A stretch of 5,295 nucleotides of DNA. Source: Deltaproteobacteria bacterium. Its GTDB lineage: Bacteria; Desulfobacterota; Desulfofervidia; Desulfofervidales; DG-60. The stretch covers positions 1-5,295 of the forward strand of contig JAGGTC010000188.1 of NCBI GenBank assembly GCA_021163945.1, in the 5' to 3' direction. Position 1 is the first letter of the stretch. The number at the start of each line of letters is the position of its first letter. Under the pieces are notes generated by a model. The model ran no database searches and was not told where the DNA came from. It worked only from the letters and a program-made list of their open reading frames with translations. Shown piece after piece: positions 1-5,295 of the stretch. A program made the position numbers and the translations under genes.

Positions 1-1
1 C

Positions 2-1411
2 TCTCTAACTAGTCTTATAAAAAAATATACTAACCAGAATATTGATAAGACCAGCCTAGAGGATGAGAGAAAAAAAATACTAGAAGAAGTCAAGCGATTT
101 CCAGAGCTATCAAATATTGTAATAGATACTGTTAATATCAGGGCAAATCAAGGGGAAAATGACTTTAGGGCCCTATTGCATAGAAAACATACCTGGCGCC
201 ATCTAAATCTCAGCTATTTTGTCCCCAACAACATTTATGTCTTTTATAAAAGAGAGGGTCTATATGCATATAGGATTCATTCCTCTAGAGAGATAAAAAT
301 TGATTCTAGGGAAATCACAATATATTTTTTAAGTGTCTTATATAAGGTCTCACCTTTGTGTAAGATTAGTGGATTCTATTACAAGGATCATATCCTAATA
401 AATTATTCAGGTATTATTGAGGACATTAAACAAATAAGGAGGGAAATCAGAAGACCAGATGAGGAATTCCCTGAAAGGAGCATATTATTTAAAAAGATAT
501 TTGGCAATCTGAAAGGCAGAGAGGTCTTTAACAGGCTAATGAGAGAATATCTATATCATGAGATAACTCATCAGTCTAATGTGTCTTTACTCTCAAGGTG
601 GAAGGAAGAGGGCTATACCCCTATCCCCCCTACAGAGCTTGTACCAGATGGGGACTTTTATTGGAGGGTAATTGATGAAGTAGGCGCTTATCTTGGCCAG
701 ATTGCTATAAGCGCCAACCCAAAATTTGTAATAGTTACCTCACTTCTGCCCAATATCCATTCTTGGAGCCCAAGCATTGAATATGGGGACACCAGTAGGA
801 TAATTATCCATCATCTATTTAACAAATTTAAGAAATATAGTTGGTTTGAATCTAGTTATCTGTCAGATATTGAATTTATCGATTCCCTCAGTGATGAACA
901 GATAAGAAATGCAGCAAGAGAATTGTTTGAAGAGACATTCAAAAGGCCATTGCCTAAAAGAGACCTCCTTGAGGAGGCCATGAAAAAGACCATCTATACA
1001 ATTGGCTCAAGTACAAGGGATGCACAGGAGTTTTTGGAGATACTAAAACACTATAATATAAGGTGCCTTATAGATGTGAGGAGCTTTCCTACTAGTAAAT
1101 TTGAACACTTCAAAAAGGAGAGGCTAAAAGAATTGCTGGAGGGAGAAGGTATCAGGTATATCTATTTAGGGAAGGAATTGGGGGGTTATAGAAGGGGCGG
1201 GTACGAGGTCTATATGAAGACAAACAATTATCTAAAGGGGATTAAAAGATTAGAGAAGATAGCAGAAAGAAATTCCTCTGCCATTATGTGTGCTGAAAGA
1301 TTTCCATGGCGCTGCCATCGCCGATTTATTAGCCAAAGCCTTAGAGAGAGAGAATGGGAAGTAATTCATATCCTTGAAAAGGACAGGATATGGCAAGGAA
1401 AAAATTATTAA
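2..1411 (+). CDS. 5'-truncated protein: unrecognised N-terminal region fused to a C-terminal DUF488 domain
   Basis: The frame is open without a stop from base 2, and its only ATG/GTG/TTG codon before base 180 is a TTG at 176. The residues ahead of that TTG look like ordinary charged protein, so the true start probably lies outside the window; 469 residues are visible. Visible residues 1-326 match no family I recognise; they contain an HEITH string at 186-190. From about residue 328 the protein is a DUF488 domain: a TIGSSTR strand-loop (333-339), a DVRSFPTSKF segment, an LGG turn, and the family signature C-x-E-x-x-P-x-x-C-H-R (C430, E432, C438, H439, R440). DUF488 proteins have no firmly established biochemical role and usually stand alone at roughly 120-190 residues, so this fusion is unusual. 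The 3' end overlaps the cyclase gene by 22 nt. The domain call is strong; the function is unknown. Confidence 0.85.
   Translation, partial: SLTSLIKKYTNQNIDKTSLEDERKKILEEVKRFPELSNIVIDTVNIRANQGENDFRALLHRKHTWRHLNLSYFVPNNIYVFYKREGLYAYRIHSSREIKIDSREITIYFLSVLYKVSPLCKISGFYYKDHILINYSGIIEDIKQIRREIRRPDEEFPERSILFKKIFGNLKGREVFNRLMREYLYHEITHQSNVSLLSRWKEEGYTPIPPTELVPDGDFYWRVIDEVGAYLGQIAISANPKFVIVTSLLPNIHSWSPSIEYGDTSRIIIHHLFNKFKKYSWFESSYLSDIEFIDSLSDEQIRNAARELFEETFKRPLPKRDLLEEAMKKTIYTIGSSTRDAQEFLEILKHYNIRCLIDVRSFPTSKFEHFKKERLKELLEGEGIRYIYLGKELGGYRRGGYEVYMKTNNYLKGIKRLEKIAERNSSAIMCAERFPWRCHRRFISQSLREREWEVIHILEKDRIWQGKNY
964..982 (+). promoter_or_regulatory. Possible internal ribosome-binding site in a small hairpin before the DUF488 domain
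   Basis: Inside the fusion gene, GAGGAGG (971-977) precedes an in-frame ATG (980-982) exactly where the DUF488 domain begins. The complementary CCTCC (964-968) lies four bases upstream, so the RNA can form a 5-bp GC-rich hairpin with a TTGA loop that would mask GGAGG. The spacing from the full GGAGG to ATG is short (2 nt), but GAGG at 971-974 gives 5 nt. Initiation here would give a stand-alone DUF488 protein of 143 residues, a normal family length. The sequence may equally be coincidental coding sequence (DLLEEAM). Confidence 0.3.
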
Positions 1412-2217
1412 AAATACTTACTTTAACCGCCCTAATCCTATTTTTTGCATGTGCCAAAGTAAGACAGAGAAATCTGTGGGAGGTCTGTGATTATCTAAGA
1501 TCTAGGGAGTTTGTTGATTTGACCCATGCATTTTACCCAGGCATCCCCCATTGGCCAGGTTTTCCGGATGAGGAGATAGAAACGCTTTATTGGTATGAAA
1601 AGGGTGTAGGGACTATGGGTTCTGGTTTCTTTGCTACAAAATACTACCTTGTAGGACAGTGGGGGACCCATGTAGACCCACCTGCCCATTTTTGCAAGGG
1701 GAAAAGGACACTAGATGAGATTGGGGTAAAGGAGATGATCATGCCCTTAGTGGTAATTGATGTGCACAAAAAGGTAGAGAAAGACCCAGATTGTGTACTA
1801 ACCTTAAGAGACATAAAGGCATGGGAGCAGGTACATGGCCCTATCCCTGAAGGGGCATTTGTCGTAATGAGGACAGATTGGTCAAAGAGGTGGCCTGATA
1901 TGGATGCCATGAGAAATGAGGACAGTTACGGCATTGCCCACTATCCTGGCTGGAGTTTGGAGGCGCTAAGGTATCTTTATGAAAAGAGAAGGATTTGTGC
2001 CTCAGGGCATGAAACCTTAGATGCAGACCCAGGGATCAAGACAAGCAAAGGGGTCTATGAATGTGAGTACTATATTCTGTCACAAGACCATTATCAAATT
2101 GAACTCTTGAAAAATCTAGACAAGGTACCTGAGAGTGGGGCAATTGCCATTGTAACATTTCCCAAACCAAAAGGAGGCTCTGGCTTTCCTGCCCGCGTAT
2201 TTGCTATCCTGCCATAG
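1390..2217 (+). CDS. Cyclase / kynurenine-formamidase-like family protein (PF04199), predicted lipoprotein
   Basis: This 275-residue protein belongs to the metal-dependent cyclase family that includes bacterial kynurenine formamidase KynB and isatin hydrolase. Visible signatures are DLTHAFYPGIPHWPG (43-57), the metal-site segment QWGTHVDPPAHF (90-101), and GHETLDADPG (206-215). Family members mostly hydrolyse amides or small cyclic compounds; the substrate here cannot be read from sequence. The N-terminus is a basic MARKK followed by a hydrophobic stretch ending in FFAC, so Cys21 is a plausible lipidation site and the enzyme is probably exported and membrane-anchored. The -3 residue is Phe rather than the preferred Leu. 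Where KynB-type proteins have the first metal-binding His (HxGTHxD), this one has Gln90. The ATG is preceded by AAGGA (1379-1383) at 6 nt spacing. The start lies inside the DUF488 gene (22-nt overlap), suggesting coupled translation. Confidence 0.88.
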   Translation: MARKKLLKILTLTALILFFACAKVRQRNLWEVCDYLRSREFVDLTHAFYPGIPHWPGFPDEEIETLYWYEKGVGTMGSGFFATKYYLVGQWGTHVDPPAHFCKGKRTLDEIGVKEMIMPLVVIDVHKKVEKDPDCVLTLRDIKAWEQVHGPIPEGAFVVMRTDWSKRWPDMDAMRNEDSYGIAHYPGWSLEALRYLYEKRRICASGHETLDADPGIKTSKGVYECEYYILSQDHYQIELLKNLDKVPESGAIAIVTFPKPKGGSGFPARVFAILP

Positions 2218-2246
2218 TTGACAAGTAGCTACTTTGTAGCTATTAT
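2218..2246 (+). promoter_or_regulatory. Sigma70-type promoter of the toxin-antitoxin module
   Basis: TTGACA (2218-2223, perfect -35 consensus) is followed after exactly 17 bases by TATTAT (2241-2246, five of six -10 bases). The -35 box begins at the base right after the cyclase TAG stop (2215-2217). Transcription starting 6-8 bases past the -10 would begin at 2252-2254, on the antitoxin ATG (2253-2255). No Shine-Dalgarno sequence lies between, consistent with a leaderless transcript. Confidence 0.75.
2223..2244. promoter_or_regulatory. Candidate operator: dyad between the -35 and -10 boxes
   Basis: AAGTAGCTACTT (2223-2234) is a perfect 12-bp palindrome. TAGCTAC (2226-2232) and GTAGCTA (2236-2242) form a perfect inverted repeat around TTT. 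Because TAGCTA is itself palindromic, the GTAGCTA heptamer also repeats directly 11 bp apart (2225 and 2236), about one helical turn. The site sits in the promoter spacer and runs into the -10 box. Type II antitoxins, alone or bound to toxin, usually repress their own promoter through such sites, so this is the likely autorepression operator (inference). In read-through RNA from the cyclase gene the same bases could fold into a weak hairpin, but no U-run follows. Confidence 0.6.
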
Positions 2247-2252
2247 ATAAAT

Positions 2253-2507
2253 ATGATTGAAGTAAGTATAAAAGAATTTAAAAATAAGGCTACTTCTTTA
2301 ATAAGAGGGAAAATGCCTATTTTAGTCAAAAGACGAGACAAAAGTGTGGGTCTTTTCATTCCTTTAGATGATATAGATAGTCTTCCTTTAGAAATACGAC
2401 TTATTGCCTTAGAAAGACTCACAGACGTAATTAAAGCTGAAATGAAAAAAAGGGGCTTGAGTGAGGAAGAAATCCTTAAAGATTTTGAAGCTTGGAAGAA
2501 AAAATAG
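2253..2507 (+). CDS. Phd/YefM-like antitoxin of a type II toxin-antitoxin pair
   Basis: This 84-residue protein has the Phd/YefM pattern. The N-terminal MIEVSIKEFKNKATSLI resembles the opening strand and helix of the DNA-binding fold. PILVKRRDKSVGLFIPLDDID (about 22-42) follows, matching the usual pattern of a strand with basic residues and then a strand ending in 'vPl'. The C-terminal part is a charged helical tail ending LSEEEILKDFEAWKKK, of the type that wraps the toxin. Its expected role is to bind and neutralise the PIN toxin encoded next and to repress their shared promoter. The ATG is fixed by the promoter immediately upstream and has no Shine-Dalgarno sequence. The last 16 nt overlap the toxin gene. 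Family and pairing are well supported; the exact subfamily is less certain. Confidence 0.85.
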   Translation: MIEVSIKEFKNKATSLIRGKMPILVKRRDKSVGLFIPLDDIDSLPLEIRLIALERLTDVIKAEMKKRGLSEEEILKDFEAWKKK

Positions 2508-2890
2508 CAGTAGATAGTAATATCATAATAGCAGCTTTACTTAAAGGAAAAGCCTATTTTTTAATTAAAGAATTCAGTAGGCAAGGTATAAATTTCATTT
2601 CAACTAAGGCTAATCAGAAAGAGGTTTTGAAATATTTGCCTTTTATTGCAGAAAAACTAGAGTTAAAAGTTGATTTTATTAAAATAGCCTTTTCTTTGTT
2701 ACCTATAAGGTATTTAGAACCTTCAAAAAAGTTTTTGGAAAAGGCAAAGTTAATAATTAGAGACCCTGATGATGTTCCTTTACTTGCTATTGCTTTAGGA
2801 CATAAAATACCCGTTTGGACAAATGATAAAGATTTTGAAAACACAGGAATAGAAGTTATTACTACCCAGGAAATGGCTAAAAAAAATTAA
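2492..2890 (+). CDS. PIN-domain toxin (VapC-like ribonuclease)
   Basis: This is a 132-residue PIN domain with the expected acidic active-site set: Asp8 in VDSNIIIAAL, Glu44 in QKEVL, Asp93/Asp94 in RDPDDVPLLAIAL, and Asp112/Asp114 in TNDKDF. These residues coordinate Mg2+/Mn2+ in PIN ribonucleases. VapC toxins of this fold cleave tRNA or rRNA and stop growth when the antitoxin is lost; the RNA target here is unknown. The start is TTG at 2492. An in-frame TGA sits at 2486-2488, and no ATG or GTG lies between it and the catalytic Asp8, so TTG is the only ordinary start possible. There is no good Shine-Dalgarno sequence, and the start lies 16 nt inside the antitoxin gene, so translation probably depends on antitoxin translation. 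The gene is very AT-rich (about 29% GC over 2521-2880). Its stop overlaps the convergent tldD stop. Confidence 0.88.
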   Translation: MEEKIAVDSNIIIAALLKGKAYFLIKEFSRQGINFISTKANQKEVLKYLPFIAEKLELKVDFIKIAFSLLPIRYLEPSKKFLEKAKLIIRDPDDVPLLAIALGHKIPVWTNDKDFENTGIEVITTQEMAKKN

Positions 2891-4245
2891 TCTTTAGTAC
2901 CCCCTACAATAATCTCAGGCAAAAGGAGGGTAGGTTGGCCATCGGTAACAGGTACAAGTTGGCTATCCTTTCCACAACTTCCTATATTAAATCCCAGGTC
3001 ATTACCTACCATCTCTATGGTCTCTAGCACCTTTGGGCCATTGCCTACCAGATTGGCACCACGTACAGGCTCACAGACCTCTCCCCCCTCTAGAAGATAG
3101 GCCTCGGATGCCTCAAAGATAAAGTCTCCATTTACGGTATTTACTTGCCCCCCTCCCATCTTTTTTACAAAAAGCCCCTTTTGTACAGACTTAATAATAT
3201 CCTCAGGTGGGGTCTTGCCAGGGGCTATATAGGTATTGCTCATTCTTGGTATAGGCTTAAATCTATAGGACTCCCTCCTCCCATGGCCATTTGTCTCCCC
3301 CCCTACCTTTGATGCATATTCTAAATTAAAGAGATACGACTTTAATATCCCATTTTCCATCAAAACCACCCTTTTGGCAGGCATACCTTCATCATCATAG
3401 CTATAAGAGCCATAATGAAAGGGAAGTGTGGGGTCATCTATTACTGTAACCAGGGGTGAGGCCACCTTTTCTCCTATCCTATTTGCATACACAGAAAGCC
3501 CCTCCAATGCCAAATCTGCCTCTAGACCATGGCCAATGGCCTCGTGTATCATTGTACCACCTGCTTCACTAGAGAGGACTACAGGCATAGGGCCACTTGG
3601 TGCAGGCCTTGCCTTAAGCATCTTGACTGCCCTCTCAGAGGCAATCTCTGCTACCCTCTCCACTGGTATCCTCTCAAATAGCTCTAAGCCCAAACTGCCC
3701 CCTATGGGCTCATAGCCCGTTTGTAAAACATTACCATCAGAGGCCACTGCCTGGACATAAAAAACCAACCTTGCCCTCTCCTCATTTATAAAATTGCCTA
3801 AGGAATTGATGATTTTTACCCTCTGTCTTACCTCCTTATAGACAACCTTTACCTGTTTAATCAATGGACTCTTCCCCCAGGCAGTCCTTTCCGCCCGCCT
3901 TACCAAATCTACTTTAGATTTTAGAGGAGATCCCCATGGGGGTATCTTTATCTTAGGATAGATTTGTTTTATCTCACCAACGGTAATCCCCTTTTTAGAA
4001 CAAGAGATTTGGCTAGAAAGGTAACCAGCCAGATCCACTAGGTCTTTGAGGTCATTGGTAAAGCCATAAAATGTCTGTCCAGAGCAAAGACAGCGCAATC
4101 CCACACCCCTATCCAGACCAAAGTTTATCTTTTCTATCTTTTTATCCTCACAAATAATGCTTGCCTCCTCCCTCTCCTCAAAGAATACATCTGCTATATC
4201 GCACCCATTGCTTGTAAGCCTTCTTAATACCCTCTCTAAATCCAT
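2887..4245 (-). CDS. tldD: TldD-family zinc metalloprotease
   Basis: From the ATG at 4243-4245 the protein is 452 residues, normal for TldD (about 450-480). The zinc-site motif GGTMIHEAIGHGLEAD includes the HExxxH residues His234, Glu235 and His239. Near the C-terminus GSCGKDSQ supplies Cys424, the third zinc ligand known in E. coli TldD, then the typical PVTDGQPTLLLPEIIVGGT ending. In E. coli TldD works with TldE (PmbA) as a heterodimer that degrades unfolded peptides, matures microcin B17 and affects CcdA antitoxin stability; no TldE gene is in this window. The frame extends upstream to a TTG at 4314, but those 23 extra residues do not resemble TldD and are partly encoded by a palindromic element, so I prefer the ATG. 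Its ribosome-binding site is weak (GGGA, 2 nt away). The gene lies 100 nt after pyrE, probably in the same transcription unit. Confidence 0.92.
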   Translation of the reverse strand: MDLERVLRRLTSNGCDIADVFFEEREEASIICEDKKIEKINFGLDRGVGLRCLCSGQTFYGFTNDLKDLVDLAGYLSSQISCSKKGITVGEIKQIYPKIKIPPWGSPLKSKVDLVRRAERTAWGKSPLIKQVKVVYKEVRQRVKIINSLGNFINEERARLVFYVQAVASDGNVLQTGYEPIGGSLGLELFERIPVERVAEIASERAVKMLKARPAPSGPMPVVLSSEAGGTMIHEAIGHGLEADLALEGLSVYANRIGEKVASPLVTVIDDPTLPFHYGSYSYDDEGMPAKRVVLMENGILKSYLFNLEYASKVGGETNGHGRRESYRFKPIPRMSNTYIAPGKTPPEDIIKSVQKGLFVKKMGGGQVNTVNGDFIFEASEAYLLEGGEVCEPVRGANLVGNGPKVLETIEMVGNDLGFNIGSCGKDSQLVPVTDGQPTLLLPEIIVGGTKD

Positions 4246-4282
4246 AATCCCAGATTTATGCAAATTATAGCGCTGTTTTACA

Positions 4283-4304
4283 CTGGGGCCTCGCCCCAGA
4301 CCCC
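4283..4304. repeat. GC-rich palindromic element between pyrE and tldD
   Basis: CTGGGGC (4283-4289) and GCCCCAG (4293-4299) form a perfect 7-bp inverted repeat with a 3-base loop, followed by ACCCC (4300-4304). It is a strikingly GC-rich island within AT-rich flanks. The form 'CTGGGGC-loop-GCCCCAGACCCC' resembles short palindromic units dispersed in intergenic DNA of many bacteria; that comparison is from memory and other copies cannot be seen here. It lacks a U-run on the minus strand, so it is not a standard terminator for pyrE. In the tldD message it could act as a processing or stabilising hairpin. Confidence 0.6.
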
Positions 4305-4345
4305 ATTTTGCCAAATACCAAAGTCACTCTTTAAAAAGGAATAAA

Positions 4346-5038
4346 TTATCGCATAATTTGGGATAATTTCTCTACCCCATATCTCTCAAAATATGCACTG
4401 ATATTCCTTCTTATCCCCTCTTCTATCCCCCTCTTCGCAAAGATTTCTCTAAAAAGCTCTAGAACATTGCTCATCGCATAATATGGAATCCCCATTTTTT
4501 CAATAATCTGCCTAACGCCTTTTCCATCATCCCTTCTTTCCATCCTATCGGTTATTACAATCGCTGAAATTACATCAACACCTACCCTCTTTAAATTATC
4601 TATAGTGGCAATTAGGGAGCTACCAGTGGTGATTACATCCTCTATAACTATTGTATCTCCCTTGGGCATCCCCAAAAAATACCTATCTTTTTTCTCTCCA
4701 TGTTTCTTTTCTTTCCCCCTGCCCATAGGTAGGGCATGGCTTCCCATCCTATAATTTGATTGTCTCCTTGCCCACTTATATTGGGTTATTATGGCCAGCT
4801 TTGTTGCACCCTCTGGGACGCCATAAAAACAATCAGGCCTTAGCCCTAGGCCCTCAACAAAACTAATAATATAGTCTGTCAATCTATCTATAAGATAGAC
4901 ATCATTGCAAATGCCTCTAAAGTTTACATAAAAAAAAGAAGACCTACCTGACCTTAGTGTTATGGGTTCCTTGAGGAGGCTTATTACATTGTGTTTAATT
5001 ATAAAATCATTAAATTCCTTTTGATTAAATCTACTCAT
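4346..5038 (-). CDS. pyrE: Orotate phosphoribosyltransferase (PyrE family)
   Basis: This 230-residue type I phosphoribosyltransferase is of normal PyrE length. PyrE makes orotidine 5'-monophosphate from orotate and PRPP in cytoplasmic pyrimidine synthesis. Diagnostic segments in order are LRSGRSSFFYVNFRG (28-42), the orotate/PRPP loop; GVPEGATKLA (73-82); a flexible catalytic loop around GRGKEKKHGE (106-115); and the PRPP-binding motif TIVIEDVITTGSS (129-141). Aligned by eye to the Salmonella enzyme, Arg107, Lys111 and His113 keep the loop residues, but the position of Lys100 is Gly108 (Lys109 follows) and Lys26 is Arg29. A different orotate-like substrate is possible but less likely. The ATG has AGGA (5046-5049) at 7 nt spacing and overlaps the upstream gene's end by 8 nt (ATGAGTAG), suggesting translational coupling. 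Confidence 0.88.
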   Translation of the reverse strand: MSRFNQKEFNDFIIKHNVISLLKEPITLRSGRSSFFYVNFRGICNDVYLIDRLTDYIISFVEGLGLRPDCFYGVPEGATKLAIITQYKWARRQSNYRMGSHALPMGRGKEKKHGEKKDRYFLGMPKGDTIVIEDVITTGSSLIATIDNLKRVGVDVISAIVITDRMERRDDGKGVRQIIEKMGIPYYAMSNVLELFREIFAKRGIEEGIRRNISAYFERYGVEKLSQIMR

Positions 5039-5295
5039 TGATATATCCTGATATTGTACTAAGGCAGTTGTCTTTCATCTCTTGATAATACGAGAGATAT
5101 CGCCTCTCTTGATATACAAATGACTTAAAATTTTCTTCTAAATCCTGCAAAAATCTCTCAACGGCCCTTTTTATCTCTGACTTGCTATTTGCCCTCTCTA
5201 GCATGAAATCAAAGATTGTGATCTTGGTATTGACATACCTTTCCAGCATAGAACGCTGGGGACATGCAAGCTTTCCACCAGGTGCATCCTTATAG
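5031..5295 (-). CDS. C-terminal part of an unrecognised protein upstream of pyrE (5'-truncated)
   Basis: The minus-strand frame is open from the window edge to the TAG at 5031-5033, giving 87 visible residues. An ATG at 5247-5249 exists, but coding continues upstream of it (YKDAPGGKLACPQRS), so it is probably internal and the start lies beyond the window. The visible part is rich in charged residues and probably helical (ANSKSEIKRAVERFLQDLEE), with cysteines in KLACPQR and KDNCLS. I do not recognise the family. The last 8 nt overlap the start of pyrE, so the two genes are almost certainly co-transcribed and translationally coupled. That alone does not show a role in pyrimidine synthesis. Confidence 0.65.
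   Translation of the reverse strand, partial: YKDAPGGKLACPQRSMLERYVNTKITIFDFMLERANSKSEIKRAVERFLQDLEENFKSFVYQERRYLSYYQEMKDNCLSTISGYINE

Noticed and set aside
176..178. TTG as the start of the DUF488 fusion gene
   Set aside because: The frame continues open to the window edge with protein-like sequence, and no ribosome-binding site precedes the TTG.
1495..1910. Minus-strand open frames inside the cyclase gene
   Set aside because: They lie opposite conserved cyclase motifs, have no recognisable product or ribosome-binding site, and overlap each other.
2226..2250. Intrinsic terminator for the cyclase transcript
   Set aside because: The hairpin is AT-rich and followed by TTATATAA rather than a T-run; a role as promoter operator explains the symmetry better.
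2614..2844. Minus-strand open frame inside the PIN toxin gene
   Set aside because: It lies antisense to the catalytic region of a clear PIN domain; its composition simply mirrors the AT-rich gene.
3428..3715. 95-codon plus-strand open frame inside tldD
   Set aside because: It lies antisense to the conserved zinc-site region of tldD and resembles no family; it is a shadow of the real gene.
4264..4269. TATAAT on the minus strand as a tldD promoter
   Set aside because: No -35-like sequence lies 16-18 bases upstream (GAGGCC there), and there is no extended -10 TG; a chance match in AT-rich DNA is likely.
4246..4314. Longer tldD starting at the TTG at 4314
   Set aside because: The 23 extra residues do not look like TldD, run through a palindromic element, and the TTG has no ribosome-binding site.

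Overview
This 5.3 kb window is densely packed bacterial chromosome with almost no non-coding DNA. It holds seven protein genes, two of them cut by the window edges. Arginine is mostly AGA/AGG, ATA isoleucine codons are frequent, and GC is near 46% in the better-conserved genes but under 30% in one module. Tight gene overlaps and a chromosomal toxin-antitoxin pair fit a low-to-mid GC, possibly thermophilic anaerobic bacterium. This is only an impression; nothing here fixes the lineage.

Left part, plus strand (1-2217): a reading frame open from the window edge encodes an unrecognised N-terminal region of more than 320 residues fused to a C-terminal DUF488 domain. It overlaps by 22 nt a predicted lipoprotein of the kynurenine-formamidase-like cyclase family (PF04199). 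The overlap suggests translational coupling.

Middle, plus strand (2218-2890): a compact type II toxin-antitoxin module, a Phd/YefM-like antitoxin followed by a PIN-domain (VapC-like) toxin. A near-consensus sigma70-type promoter begins right after the cyclase stop codon and carries a dyad between its -35 and -10 boxes. Transcription should start at or within a base or two of the antitoxin ATG, so the mRNA is probably leaderless. The module is about 29% GC against about 46% for the neighbouring cyclase, which suggests separate acquisition.

Right part, minus strand (5295 down to 2887): an unrecognised gene (C-terminal end only) overlaps an orotate phosphoribosyltransferase gene (pyrE) by 8 nt. 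A roughly 100-nt spacer with a strong GC-rich palindrome follows, then a tldD metalloprotease gene. The tldD and toxin genes converge and share the bases TTAA, each strand reading its own TAA stop.

I found no RNA gene, CRISPR array or insertion sequence. There is no gene-free stretch over 300 bases. Nothing here amounts to a clear new multi-gene system. The most unusual items are the DUF488 fusion with a possible internal start, the architecture of the toxin-antitoxin promoter, and the palindromic element before tldD.
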